A stretch of 64,000 nt of DNA from Castor canadensis. Its lineage: Eukaryota; Chordata; Mammalia; Rodentia; Castoridae. A program made the position numbers and the translations under genes. Positions 48,997-60,321 of the stretch are shown here, piece after piece. The number at the start of each line of letters is the position of its first letter. The stretch's first letter is position 1. The notes under the pieces are model-generated. The model saw nothing but the letters and a program-made list of their open reading frames with translations. It was not told the DNA's origin and did not search any database. The stretch is taken from positions 102,709,384 through 102,773,383 of the forward strand of contig NC_133391.1 of NCBI RefSeq assembly GCF_047511655.1, written 5' to 3'.

Positions 48997-50215
48997 CTGG
49001 TATAAGTGAGTTTCATTAATTTACATGGTAACCATTAGACCTTGACTTCACAGCCCAGCCTAAAGAGAACACAATTACTAATCACCTTACTCTAATCCAA
49101 TCTTACCACCACCTCAGAAAGTATGAGTTAACTCAAGAAAGGGAGCACTTACCTCCTATCATTACATTAGTATTTCATGCTTTTATTACTTAAAAATTAA
49201 GTCTCAGATATTGCTGAAGATATCAGCTCTAACGCACAAAGCTTTATTTTTATGATTCTTACCCTACGTCTTTCTAAAATGTTTGACATGATGTAGTTTA
49301 TACAGAAGAACTATCAGAATTTTATTGTTTTCCTTTTACCATAAAAGGAGAGAAAAAGAATGTAATGGTAATATTTCAAAATAGCTACACTTTGTTTTTA
49401 TAAGTGAGATCGTTGAAAAATACTAATATCAAGTCATCTTGGGATAAATAATCGTATCTGCAGATTATCCCTGTCTGTGTCTTTTGTCCATTATTTACTT
49501 CCTATCTCCAGTAATTTTGCTTCTGGAAGGCTGAGAAAAAAGAGAAAATCACAGTGAATGCTAGTAATTATTAGCAATTCTAAGAGAAAAGGCAAAGGAG
49601 AGAAACATAGCTAAAAAAAGATTACATTGTCTAATGGTTCTATGAATCAACTCTGTAAAAATTATTATGCTACCTTCTGACAAATTTAATTTTACAAATG
49701 CAATTTGTATTTCTATTATAGCTATCAATGATTTCTTCCTTTGATAAAAGTGAGCCATTTTTATTACTGTCACTGTTCACTAAATTGTACTATGCTCACT
49801 TTGCACAAGTGATAGAATTTCAAAAGTTTTCTAGGAAGTGGACATAGCAATAATTTCACATTAATACTCATAATTAAGGCTTCACTTTAGCAAATTTTGT
49901 GATTACTCTTAAAAAGTAATTAGAACACTAATTTATGAATCTACAAATGTTATAGCTCTGTTATAAGATAGGTGATTTGTAGGTTGCATATAAAAAGAAG
50001 ACATATTTTACATCTGGAGCGACTATAACTGAGCTATTCCTTCATTGGTTCTCAATTTTTAAAATCCTTTTAATTATGTCCAAATTTGAACTTAAGGAAA
50101 TTAAAGACAATGAAAAGACTACATCACCTGGACTCAATGTAAAATAAAAACTCAAGCTTCCCTCTTTATTTCTTTCTTTATTCACCTCATTTGGGCAGAA
50201 TAAATTAAGAACAAC

Positions 50216-50407
50216 TAGCCTGGTGCCAGTGACTCACACCTATAATCATTGCAGAGGTCAGGAGGATCGAGGCCCCACACAAACAGTTCATTAGATACTA
50301 TCTTGAAAACACCCACCATAAAAATGTGGCTTTAGTGGTAAGAACACCTTCCTAGCAAATGTGAGGCCCTGAGTTCAAATCCCAGTGCCACCAAAAGAAA
50401 AAAAAAT
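50216..50407 (+). repeat. Composite SINE (B1-ID dimer)
   Basis: A truncated B1 part ('ctcacacctataatcat', 'gaggtcaggaggatcgaggc'), then ID ('ggccctgagttcaaatccca') and an A-rich tail. Confidence 0.8.
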
Positions 50408-50779
50408 TAAGAATTAAGACAATCACAATAGACATAAGCTTATTTACCTTGGTCTCCTTATGCTGCCTTATAAGTTAGTACTACAATATAATGTAGGCAA
50501 TTTTTCCAACTGGCAATCTCCTTGGAAAATTGCAAATATGTTTTTAAATTTTTTGAAATATCTACAACATATACTCATGTATATAATGCTATGTTAACAC
50601 TAATATGTGGTATTTTGTTTTTTCTATTTTAATGAGATCATAAGTAAAAAGACCTGCAACCCATAAATTCATGCAATCAAAATGGAAATGCAGTGCTATA
50701 TTTAACTTTCTGCTAGGTATAGACAATAGCTGAAAAAATCATGCTAGTAGTTATTATCTCATAATTAGCAATAGAATTA

Positions 50780-50865
50780 TTTAAATAAGTTATGTAATAT
50801 ATATGTGTATGTATTTATTTATATATTTATTTATCCATGTGTGTATTTATTTATTCACTTACTTA
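50780..50865. repeat. (TTTA)n-like simple repeat
   Basis: TATTTATT-type units alternate with TATG; this forms the degenerate tail of the adjacent inverted ID element. Confidence 0.7.
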
Positions 50866-50973
50866 TTGGTATGGGGTTTGAGCTTAGGACCTTGAACTTG
50901 CTAGGCCAGTACTTTAGCCACAAAATATATTTTAAATATATTTTAAAAATATATTTATTTTTATCTCCAGCCC
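50865..50973 (-). repeat. ID-like SINE split by an AT-rich insert
   Basis: Inverted ID 'ggtatggggtttgagcttag' and 'gctaggccagtactttagcc' are separated from the inverted 5' end 'ctccagccc' by about 44 AT-rich bases. Confidence 0.75.
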
Positions 50974-51596
50974 AAAATATATTTTAAACACAGAAATCAT
51001 TCAGTGTGACCACAAGGAGTAGGAAGTCTATATTTTTCAACAACTACCACCTCAAATATCTTTTAATGTCATCCTCATTTGTACCACATAGACCCAAATC
51101 AAACCCATTAAAAACTTTAAAAGACTGACAAATAGAAGATTCACACAACTTTCTTCATAATCTCAGAACCATACACTTTGTCTGATTTCATTTCTTTTGT
51201 GTTATGCTACCAGTTTCAGCTTTTCTACTTAGTAGACTCCATTTTCTCTTCTGTGAGATTTAATTATCTAAGCTTAACACTTTACAGATTTAAGAAAAAA
51301 AGAGTAATATAATATAAAAACACCTGGAAAACAGTTCAAAGAGAGTAATTTTTCTAGATTAAGTATATACAGGCAGCATGCAGAGCATCCCCTGTATGTC
51401 ATAAGAAATAAGAAGTTCACACGTGAGTTTATTGCTGTATGGTTATTCCTGGGATTAGACTGTATGTTGCTACCTCTCCATCCACAGATATTCTAGTATA
51501 GTAAAATTTGAAAATTGCTGGTAATCACAATCATCCAGAAGCAATTTTGACTCTATTAAAATCCATCTGAATTTTTAGATTTAAAATTCTAGCTTT

Positions 51597-51691
51597 GGGC
51601 TGGGGCTGTGGCTCAACTGATAAGAGTGCCTGCTTAGCAAGCACAAAGCCCAGAGTTCTAAACCCAGCACTGCCAAAAATAAATAAATAAT
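51597..51691 (+). repeat. ID-like SINE monomer
   Basis: 'gggctggggctgtggctcaa', 'gcctgcttagcaagcacaaa', 'aacccagcactgccaaaaat' and an (AAAT)n tail. A short TAAAATTC repeat flanks the element. Confidence 0.88.
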
Positions 51692-52039
51692 AAAATTCCT
51701 GTTTTAACAGTGTGTGTCCTAAAAAGGTGTTAAATATAAGCAATAAGGAAATACAATTAGTTCTAGGGCGAAACCACACCCAGAGGTACAGATTAATCGT
51801 CCTTACAGCATCTTACAGGCAACTTAGTAACTTTCTCCGGGAAGCATTAAGAGCAGGCAGAACTTGTGTTTGATCAATGTAAGTTAGCAAGTCTGCAATC
51901 ACATCTATCATTTCACCACACTTAAACCTGATATTTATTGATGACTTCATCAATCCTCCTGGCTTTAATTTTTGGATATGTTATCTTCAGTTCAAGCAAA
52001 AAATAAAATAGCAAAAACAGCAGTTTCTGTCACCAAGTA

Positions 52040-52290
52040 TCTGTGCCAGCTTTGCACAGGTAAGTAAATGTTTTAAACCTTTGACTTCCTTATTTGTAAA
52101 CAAAGACTAATAATACCCACCTCTCGTTGTCCTTACAAACCCTTAAGGACATAATGTATGGAAAGAGCTCATCAAAGAGGTCAGCACGGGGCTCAACTGG
52201 TGGAGCCCTTGCCTAGTAAGCACACGAGACAGACTGGCACACATAGTAAGTTCTCAGTCAGTGTCACTGCTGTTGTTTTAGTAATCACAT
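52040..52290 (+). repeat. MIR SINE with ID fragment inside
   Basis: MIR core words 'acttccttatttgtaaacaa', 'ctaataatacccacctctc' and the tail 'tggcacacatagtaagttct' are separated by a short ID-like piece at 52,185-52,228 ('gcccttgcctagtaagcaca'). Confidence 0.6.
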
Positions 52291-52394
52291 CAGTGAAAGG
52301 TAATACATGCATTGATAGTGGGAATAAACTTATATAGAGCAATGTAGCAATGACTAATTGTTTTCTACAGTGCACAAAACAAGTGACCCAACAA

Positions 52395-52840
52395 GTTCAC
52401 TTCTACAAATCCACCCTACTCATGTGAAATGATATACTTAAAATGAGTTCATTCCAGCATTATTTACAATAAACACTACACAAAACAGGTCTATCAGTAG
52501 AACACTGATTAAATAATTAATTAAATAAATTACGGTTCATCCTTATCATAGAACCAAAAAAAGAACAAGGCAACTCTACCTAGACTGATATGGAACCAAG
52601 TCCAGGATATTTTAATAACTGATAAAATGCAGAAGAGTATAATATGCTACATTTTGTCATTAAAACTGGAAAATTCTGTGTTAGGCATAAAATATTTCTG
52701 AAGGAATATATAAGAACTGGTAACATTGTTGGTCTACAACAAGGGAAATAAAAATCTGAAACAAGGATGGGAGGGCAAATTTTTGGTATATTAACTTCTG
52801 AATTTTACATGTTTGTTTGTTTTTTTTTTTAATAAAAGTA
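52395..52840 (+). mobile_element. Ancient L1 3' fragment
   Basis: 'cattccagcattatttacaa', 'taaattacggttcatcctta', 'actgatatggaaccaagtcc', 'agtataatatgctacatttt' follow the order of the ORF2 end / 3' UTR of old L1M elements. No open frame remains. Confidence 0.6.
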
Positions 52841-53086
52841 AGTTCTATAAGATAAATTTTCCTTTAATAGTCTTCTAGTCACACTGAAGACACAGAGGAA
52901 AAAATACATACATACCAACAAAAGAAAAGTAAGATTTTTCTGAAAGAACCACACTTTAGGTCTGTATTTCCATATTTCTTCCACACTGAATAATTAAATA
53001 CAAGGGGAAAATAGAGATACAGTAGAAAAGAAAGCTTGTTATGCATGAGGCAAGTTTCTAGGTGAGTGGTCAAGAGGACAGAAGAG

Positions 53087-53174
53087 GGGCTGGAGGTGTG
53101 GCTCAAGTGGCAGAGCACCTGCTTTGCAAGTGTGAAGCCCTGCATTCAAATCCCAGTCCTTCTGTCAAGAAAGA
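53087..53174 (+). repeat. ID-like SINE monomer
   Basis: 'ggctggaggtgtggctcaag', 'ggcagagcacctgctttgca', 'cattcaaatcccagtccttc' without a clear long A-tail. Confidence 0.85.
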
Positions 53175-53361
53175 AGAGAAAGCCTCCACATCTCCCTGCT
53201 AGGCAAGTTCAACCTTTCTGGTCTCTCTGTGTGCTCGGCTCTCTTCTGCCAAAGCCACATGATTTAAAAAGTCAGAGAAGGGTGAATGGTTGAAGTAAGA
53301 AGGTAAAAGAAACATGACATTTTACAATTGTTATGTTCATATAGTAAGAAAAAAATCATAC

Positions 53362-53444
53362 CTCTATTTTTTTCAACACATCTGCAGCATTAGTGAGCAA
53401 AGCACCTTTGTCTGTATCTTTTGCCTTTTTGGATTTCAGGTCTG
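53362..53444 (-). CDS. POLR3G: POLR3G coding exon (lysine-rich linker)
   Basis: Minus strand: acceptor TTTCAG (AG at 53,446-53,445), then CA completes an Ala codon, followed by DLKSKKAKDTDKGALLTNAA and DVLKKIE, ending GAG|GTATGA (donor at 53,361). It is 83 bases, so with the single G carried from the previous exon it gives 28 codons (about residues 119-146). DVLKKIE leads into ELEKRGD of the next exon, as in RPC7. A second AG three bases downstream makes a CAGCAG tandem acceptor; its use would drop the Ala and keep the frame. Confidence 0.94.
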
Positions 53445-54661
53445 CTGAAATAAAACTACCAGTTAATATATTTTTCCACAATAGTAACTGTGATTATATT
53501 TCTATACCTTTACATATGCTGTCTGGCATAGAGGCATGTCAATGCCAGGCTGTCGCATAATTTTCAGAGTGAATTATTATCAAAGAAAAAGCTAAATCAT
53601 CACATCTTGCCAATTTTCCAATGAGCAAATGGTAATCACTTTTTAAAATATTTTTAAAAACTGCAAGCAGATATAGTTTTAGTAGGTACCAAAATTTGAG
53701 TCAGCAATTAAGATCAGTAGGGACAAAGCTCATACACTATTACCTCAGACAAAAGTACCAGAGTACCAAAAGGCTCCCACAATTATATCTGCACTGGCTT
53801 CCTGTTCACTCACCATTGCACTTTATTTTACCAAAGCAATCTTTACCAGATTTGGATAATTAAAAAGAAATATAGGATAAATATGTACTTGCTGATGAGA
53901 AAGAGGTTACAATCAATGCAACAAAGAACTATCTTTGGAGTGAAAATGAAAATGGTTAAACTGAACAAGCTCATCACATGAATTTCAAACTTCATATAAA
54001 TGAAATAAAACAATTTAATGGCATTGAAATATATAATTTGTTTTACTTATCAAAAATACTACATTTGTAAGGCTATCCTGAAACTGAGGACAATAAGAAT
54101 TATTTTACATATAGATTCTGCCTGTCAGTTACCAAAACATTCTAATATGTTACAAAATTGTCCTATCATAATCTTTTCCAAAATCAAACTAATTACCTAG
54201 AAATCACTTGGTAACAGAGAGAAATATGGCCCAGAAAAATGTAATTTTAAAGATTAACATTTAAGCCACAGAAGAAAAAAGTTTTTAGAATGTAGTGGAT
54301 GGCCCATAACTGATGGAATTGCAGTTTACTGAGAGCAGGACTTCCAAACATACATTGGTGCAGTTTGCTTAAACAAAAGCAGTGAGATTTAGTGATGGGT
54401 AACTTCCTCTGCCCTCTTTGAGAGCAGAAACTACTTAATATGAACTGCAGCACATAAAATATAGCATCATATATTAACAAGACTTCAATAAATATAATGC
54501 TGACTTCAAAAACTACTAGATAAAGACTATAATTTACCCACACCATGAACTGTTTTTCCCTAAGAACTTTTTGTCAAAATGTTTATTTCATAATATGTAA
54601 GCCTACTAAAGGGATACTATAGAACATGGTCAGCCAAATATATTTATAAAAATTATAAATT

Positions 54662-54752
54662 TCTTTTGGCAGGAGTAACAGTACTGAGGTTTGAACTCAG
54701 GGCTTTGTGCTTGCTAGGCAGGCACTCTACCAATTGAGCCATGCCTCCAGTA
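54662..54752 (-). repeat. ID-like SINE monomer
   Basis: 'gtactgaggtttgaactcag', 'tgcttgctaggcaggcactc', 'gccatgcctccag' on the plus strand; the element is inverted. Confidence 0.88.
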
Positions 54753-55329
54753 CTTATTTTTCTTTTTACAAATGGAAATCCTAGAATACTAGATGTTTTT
54801 ATTAGATTAATATGTATATGAAACTCCAAGGATGAGCAGTCTGTGGGACATATTTAAAAACTTTAGTTCTTCCAAAATGGACACACTGTTTTCAGCTTTT
54901 TACAGTCTGCTACAGATTTATGATCTGTTAGGACATAAGTATCATTTATGCACATATTTTGTTATGATGAAAATAATGTATTTGCCCAGTAAAAACCAAG
55001 GGTACAGAAGATAATACATGGCTGTCATATCTCAAAATATTCTGTATTCAAGCTTAATAATCTTCTACACCTTTAAAATAAAATAGAAATACTTCTGTCT
55101 TAAATACAGAGATATAAACTTCAATTATGTATATTTTACTATATCCCAATTATACTTTAATAAAGCTGTTTTTTTTTTTTAATTTAATTTTTTTTTTTTA
55201 AAAGGACAGTGAAAATTTCCTCTCTTCTCTTGGTTGTTAACCCTCCTGTTCTTAATCTCTCTGGCTATTCCCCTTTTCATTCTTCACATTAAAATTCTCT
55301 GAAGTCTCATCTATTCTAGCCGTCTAAGG

Positions 55330-55998
55330 CTTCCATTTATATTTAACCCATTCCAATCTGGATTCTGCCTCTGCGAATCTCTTAAAAATCCCTGAGGATA
55401 CCAAAGCCTGCCATAAAAAGAACAAGTTAACAGTTTCCAGGCTTCATCTTACTTGACCTCTCAGCAGCATTGTTTCACATTGCTGATCATCTCTCAAAGA
55501 CTCTTCCCTGCTGTCCACTTCCAATTCTGGTAACTCTGCTCTCCTGGCTTCCTTCTCCCTCTCCTCTTCCTTTCATTGCTTACTTAGTCTTCTTTAAATT
55601 TTGGAATTCCTCCATGGTCAGGCTTAGTCCCTTTTCTCTTTTAATTGTCTAATCTCATCCTAGACTACTCCTCCCCTCTCAGAGGCTCAGACCTCTGCTG
55701 ATGACTACATCTCTATCCTCAGGTCCATGTCCCTCTATCCAACAAGACGTTAACATTTGTGTGTGTATATCTCAAAGAAAGAACGAGTAATTCCTACTCA
55801 TCCTCCAGTGTCAACTCCAATTCCATTTCCTCAAAGATCCTTCCGAGACTTCCCAATAAGGGTTGTATATTTATGTTTGGTGCTTTTACTCCACCTGACT
55901 GCAAGGTCCATGAGGGTACAGATAGTCCACTCTGTTCACTATTCTATTCGTCTCAGCTCAGTGTTTGGCAATAGTAGATATTCAACTATTTACTGAAT
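55330..55998 (+). mobile_element. L2 LINE, 3' part
   Basis: 'cttgacctctcagcagcatt' and 'tttcacattgctgatcatct' encode the L2 'LDLSAAFDTVDH'-type RT region. Further on, 'ctgcaaggtccatgagggta', 'cagctcagtgtttggcaata' and 'ttcaactatttactgaatgg' give the L2 3' UTR end. Many frameshifts are present. The element is in antisense orientation to POLR3G. Confidence 0.75.
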
Positions 55999-56215
55999 GG
56001 AATTACTAAAGAAAAACAGGTAAACATAACAAAAAACTCAATTTTACTCATTTTCAAATTTGAAGATATGTTACTTAGTAACATAGAATACAGCCAGAAT
56101 AATCATAAAAACTTTTACAGATAGGCAAATGAGAATGCCTGTATAACTGAAAAGTCTCTCCTAGCACATCAAATTTCCACAATTAAACTAAGAACAACAG
56201 CTGAACAAACAACCC

Positions 56216-57010
56216 TGTGGGGAGTGGATTATAAGAAGCCTATGAGAACTTGACATAAGCACAGCTGTGCCCAATAATCAGCAGGCTGAGTTTGGCAGGG
56301 CCCCAGCCTCAGAAGAGTGCAAAATGCAGCACAGCTGCTTTTCCTAAGTTGTTTATGTTCAGAGAAGTAGGAAGGCAGGTTTCTCTTGTTACAGTGTCAT
56401 GCCCTTCACCAATGTCACCCTCCTCCCTCAAGAACTGTTGCTCCACCTCGTTTACCACTGTATATAAAAGACTCACTGAAGGAGGAGGCAAAAGGGTTTT
56501 TTGATGGGGATTTTTGATTGGCTGCCGCTGCTGCTGACTGTGTGTTTCCACCAGAGCAGCTTTCTTCACTGAGAACTTTATACATAAGCTTTAGGAAAGC
56601 TAAGCTAAAGAAAAGCTAAAGAGAACATGCGACAGTGCAAGTCTAAGCACTGAGACAGTAAGAGTTATGCTAATGCAGTTTTTAGATGTGTCTGCAAGTC
56701 TGAGTGCCAAGACTTTAAAAGGGAACATGGGACAGTGCAAGTCTGAGGGCAAAGACTTTAAGAGACATTAAGGAAAACAAGGGACAGTGCAAGTCTAAGG
56801 AACGAGACTTTAAAGAATAGAAAAGAAGCAAGGTTTTAAAGAATTGTAAAGGAGTAAGACCTTAAAGAATACAGAAGAAAAGAAGCAATGAGGCTGTGTG
56901 TGTCTCCATCCGAGCACCCAACACACCTGGGCCCAACTTCATGCATGTCTGTCTTCTATCGTTTGTCCGTTCTGAATCTCCAGTCACCCCTGGTTAGGTT
57001 CAATAGGACC
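56216..57010 (+). mobile_element. Unidentified LTR-like unit with TATA box and internal repeats
   Basis: The stretch starts TGTGGGGAGTGG, has promoter-like features (a TATATAAAAG box at 56,461-56,470), then purine-rich sequence with four diverged copies of a roughly 40-bp motif (acagtgcaagtctgag...actttaa) at 56,621-56,815, and ends in C/T-rich sequence. This arrangement suggests a solo LTR, but I cannot name the family, see no clear target duplication, and the 3' border is a guess. No retroviral protein is visible. Confidence 0.35.
56621..56815 (+). repeat. Diverged tandem repeat, unit about 40 bp
   Basis: Copies at about 56,621, 56,689, 56,721 and 56,773 share 'gacagtgcaagtctgagg' or 'tgcaagtctgag' followed by 'gactttaaa'. 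Units differ by substitutions and small insertions. Confidence 0.75.
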
Positions 57011-57227
57011 AGGAGCGTGAAAAAGCTCACTCTACAATCACTCCCCAAAGAAAAATCAGTAACAGGAACAAAAACCAAGAGTGAGCAAAATAATCAAAAT
57101 GCCAGATGTAGTTTAAAAAAAAGCATTCAGAATACCAAGCAGAACTTTAGATTAGCAATTCTATTATTAATAGAATTTAAACAATAACCTTTTCCTGCCT
57201 GGATTACTATTATGTTAGTCAATGTAC

Positions 57228-57278
57228 CTTTTTTGCATTTTTTCCTTGGCCTCATCTCTCTTGGGAGTCTTCTCCAAT
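57228..57278 (-). CDS. POLR3G: POLR3G coding exon (basic WRRLPRE motif)
   Basis: Minus strand: acceptor ATATAG (AG at 57,280-57,279), then AT completes Asp, then WRRLPREMRPRKKCKK and one G before the donor GTACAT (57,227-57,226). It is 51 bases. The motif DWRRLPREM..R.KCKK is a hallmark of RPC7-type subunits. Residues are about 103-118. Compared with my memory of the human protein (MMPRNKCKK), the changes M to R and N to K make it more basic. Confidence 0.96.
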
Positions 57279-57820
57279 CTATATGTATGAAAGAAGAAAT
57301 ATAAGTTTCAGTTAGGGGAATACATGCACTGCACACAACTATTTAGAGTGCACAGTGACAGTTGCCCATGCAAAAACAATAAAATTTCTTAGTATCTGAT
57401 TGTACATATTTAGCCTGAAATACAACAAAACAAACATGACAGTGATATTTATTCTCATATAAGGAAAAGGAGTTCATTAAAATCGCTTTGAAATAGTGCA
57501 ATAAATTTGTTGGGAACAGAAGCTTTTGTGATAATTCTTTGTAAATGTTAGAATTAGAACTGTTCTTATTAAATATTTATTTCTTGACTCTTTGTATTTT
57601 CCAAATTGTCTGTAACTGACATATATTTCTTATGAAACAAAGAATTTGTTTTAAAAGTTAAAGGATGTGACCACAATTCCAATACAGGAAAAATGAAATA
57701 AATGATTCCAATAATTATTTGGAAACTTTAAAATTAAAAATATAAGAATAGCTAATAAGGGATTTTTGCCTTCATCAGCTAAGTGACTCCTCTAATTATT
57801 TACTTTCTTTAATTTGAGAG

Positions 57821-57898
57821 GTGGGGTTGCTGGGGATTGAACCCAAGGCCCCATACATGCTAGGCAAGTGTTCTGCTGAGCTATACCAACAGGCCCCA
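57821..57898 (-). repeat. ID-like SINE monomer (old)
   Basis: 'gctggggattgaacccaagg', 'catgctaggcaagtgttctg', 'gagctataccaacaggcccc'; inverted, without a clear A-tail. Confidence 0.75.
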
Positions 57899-58684
57899 CT
57901 TTCTTTTAATTTTTAAGCATAAAGATAAATAGAAAAGGGAAACTAAAGAAAAATAAATTTTGAAATACTGTCAGATAAAGAAATTTTACTGCATTTGCTT
58001 AAAACTGTTATAAACAGCAAGTCGTTTTACCTAAACTTCTAAAATTTTGCTTTGAATATATTTTTGTTTCTATAAACTACTCATAGAAAATCATGAGAAA
58101 GTTCATAAAGTGAATCATTTGGGAGATAATGATTTTAATGATGTGGAAGAATGAGACAGACCAAGACAGTGTTTCCAGGGGGCCCCAGACCTTATTAACG
58201 ATCAACAATAGAATAATGAAATCCACTTACAATTATTTTTTAAAGCAGGGATGGGGAAATAAGAAAGAGTAATAGAGGAAGTGAATTTGATCAAAATAAA
58301 TTATATACATATGTATGTATGGAAATATCACAATGAAACCCTTCGTATAATTAATATACACTCATGAAAAAAAAAATCTCACAGCTATTTAACTGAAGAC
58401 CTTAAAATTAAATACAGAGCAACTAGCAACTAGGTCTGCAATAATATTTGTGCTCTATGCACACTGATATGTAAACATAAAGCAACTGTGGAATTGTTAG
58501 TATTAAAAGCCTTAAAAAAATCACATTCTGATAAAATCAAAAAAAAGCATAGGGAAGATTAAAAAAAAGAGAGCACTACCACTATTACCCATGAAAATGA
58601 TAATGGTGTTAGTGACACTAAAACACATACACGAGGGCAGTTTCTATAAAACCATAAGAACAGAGACATAAAAGGAAAGTCAAT

Positions 58685-58815
58685 TAAAATGAGGAGACCT
58701 GAGTTCTGGCAGCATTGGCAAATGGCCCCGATGGGTCACTTTGTTACTATAGCAACTGTTTCTTATTCACAAAATGAATGGGCTGGGTAAGATTTCCTCT
58801 GCCACCCCCTCTACC
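58685..58815 (+). repeat. MIR SINE
   Basis: 'aggagacctgagttctggca', 'gggtcactttgttactatag', 'cttattcacaaaatgaatgg', 'gctgggtaagatttcctctg' follow the MIR order. Confidence 0.55.
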
Positions 58816-59047
58816 CTGTCTATATCCAAAGTAAAAGCTTTGAATATTGAAAACAAAACTCTCTTAGTGATGGTTCTATTGGAAAGACATGTTAGCAACA
58901 AAGTCTAGTCTACAAAGCAAGGAACGTGGCTTAAAATATCCTTAAAATTAGGTATTTGATTCCTTCTCAAAAGGGCTAAAGAAAACATCCTAAGAAATAC
59001 AGGATAAGAAGGCAGTCTTTAAAAAGTATATTAATATTTTATAATAC

Positions 59048-59104
59048 CTGGTATCCATTCTTCCTTGTATACCTTCATATATCTTTTACTGTATCTTTCA
59101 ATAT
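59048..59104 (-). CDS. POLR3G: POLR3G coding exon (first one visible)
   Basis: Minus strand: acceptor TTTTTTCTAG (AG at 59,106-59,105), then AT completes an Asp codon begun in an upstream exon, then IERYSKRYMKVYKEEWIP and one G before the donor GTATTA (59,047-59,046). It is 57 bases, at about residues 84-101. The Tyr/Lys-rich segment is in the conserved core of RPC7 that binds RPC3. POLR3G is the growth- and stem-cell-associated form, and its paralogue POLR3GL is on another chromosome; the linkage to LYSMD3 supports POLR3G. Confidence 0.95.
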
Positions 59105-60237
59105 CTAGAAAAAAAAATAAAGCATTCATTAGAAATGTGAATAATAAATAGGAACTTAAGCCATTCTTTTAAAATAAACACCAGATAACATCTCTTATTT
59201 CAGATACAGGGCATCTCCTACATTTGCACATAAGGTGTTCCTAAACAAATATTGAGAAAGTCAATGTGAATGACATGTTGAAGAAAGCAACAGCAGCTGG
59301 GTTTGATAGGCTAGGGATGAGCAGAGACTCCACCTTAATTGTGGGTCTTACAATCTGACATCCTGTGAGAATATTCACAAAAGTCCACAGTCAGATCAAG
59401 AAGTCACTTGTATCCAAGGGCAGGGAGGTATACTCAGCATTTTCTGTTTTATTCTTGTGATACTGACCTCCAACTCCTAATCTTTAAACCTGGTGTAACC
59501 AGGATACAAGTGGGAATGGAGGGCTTTTGCTCAACGCCAGCACTCCTCAGTGAGCAACTGTCCACAACCCACTCAGAAGAGAATGAGGAAAGAGGAGGAG
59601 GAGAAAGGCCAGACATGGTAAAGGGTTACTTGTCTTGGGCATAAATGAGCAAGCTGCAAGCCTTCTATGCCAATTACTGAAAACTGCAAACTCTGAGCTT
59701 GACAAAACCCGGAGAGCCACAATTGTGACTTTTAATTCTGACTTGTCCACCTCACCACAGAAAATACCTTCAATGATGGCCCTGACTTCTTTCCTAAACA
59801 GCACAAGCTGCCAAACAATGTCACACCATATCTTTAAAGCATGGCCATTATAAAAATAAAACAAACAGTAGAACAAATGGCAAGAATAAAACTATTGGGA
59901 ATTTCACTAAGAAATTAGGAATAGCAAGTCAAAATTTATATAGTTCATCTTTTACTGGTTTTGAAGGCAAAACCCAAAATGGGGTCCTTTGAATGAAAGT
60001 GACTATGCATCAGCTTTATATACAAACCTCAAAAACACATGTAGTATATCCTGAGTCTAGATTTCAAATATGTATTTAATGAGTTCTAACTTACTATTTG
60101 TGGATTTTTCTCACACTTGTAACACCTAAATGATTCAAGATTACAATTTCATTTCTAACAGATTCTGCTTTACCTGTAATTCCAACTCTTCTTATCTTTT
60201 CATAATGAAAATACAACACTTTAAAAATCTTTGATGA

Positions 60238-60321
60238 GACTGGGGAGGTATGTGAGAGGTAGAATGTCTAGCATGCACAGACCCTGACTTCCATTCTCAG
60301 CACCACAGAAAGGAAACACTA
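60238..60321 (+). repeat. ID-like SINE monomer (diverged)
   Basis: 'gactggggaggtatgtgaga', 'tagaatgtctagcatgcaca', 'cattctcagcaccacagaaa' match the ID pattern with B-box-like spacing. Confidence 0.7.

Larger units (their letters stand above)
48997..53361 (-). other. POLR3G: POLR3G intron
   Basis: A 4.4-kb intron with donor GTATGA and acceptor TACCAG. It contains SINEs at 50,216-50,407, 50,865-50,973, 51,597-51,691, 52,185-52,228 and 53,087-53,174, a MIR (52,040-52,290), and an old L1 (52,395-52,840). No further exon is seen. Confidence 0.8.
53445..57227 (-). other. POLR3G: POLR3G intron
   Basis: A 3.8-kb intron with donor GTACAT and acceptor TTTCAG. It contains an inverted ID (54,662-54,752), an L2 3' part (55,330-55,998) and an unidentified LTR-like unit (56,216-57,010). 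No further exon is seen. Confidence 0.8.
57279..59047 (-). other. POLR3G: POLR3G intron
   Basis: A 1.77-kb intron with donor GTATTA and acceptor ATATAG. It contains an inverted ID-like piece (57,821-57,898), a MIR (58,685-58,815) and a possible L1 3' remnant near 57,575-57,680. Confidence 0.8.

Noticed and set aside
48737-49019. Ser/His-rich plus-strand frames
   Set aside because: They are the antisense shadow of the POLR3G acidic exon.
51597-51691. tRNA genes in the ID-like units
   Set aside because: These units descend from a tRNA and keep A/B-box-like words, but they have A-tails, no cloverleaf and multi-copy dispersal; they are SINEs.
59547-59876. 109-codon minus-strand frame near the first visible POLR3G exon
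   Set aside because: It has no recognisable motif, no splice context that fits POLR3G, and an overlapping plus-strand frame of similar length; probably chance.
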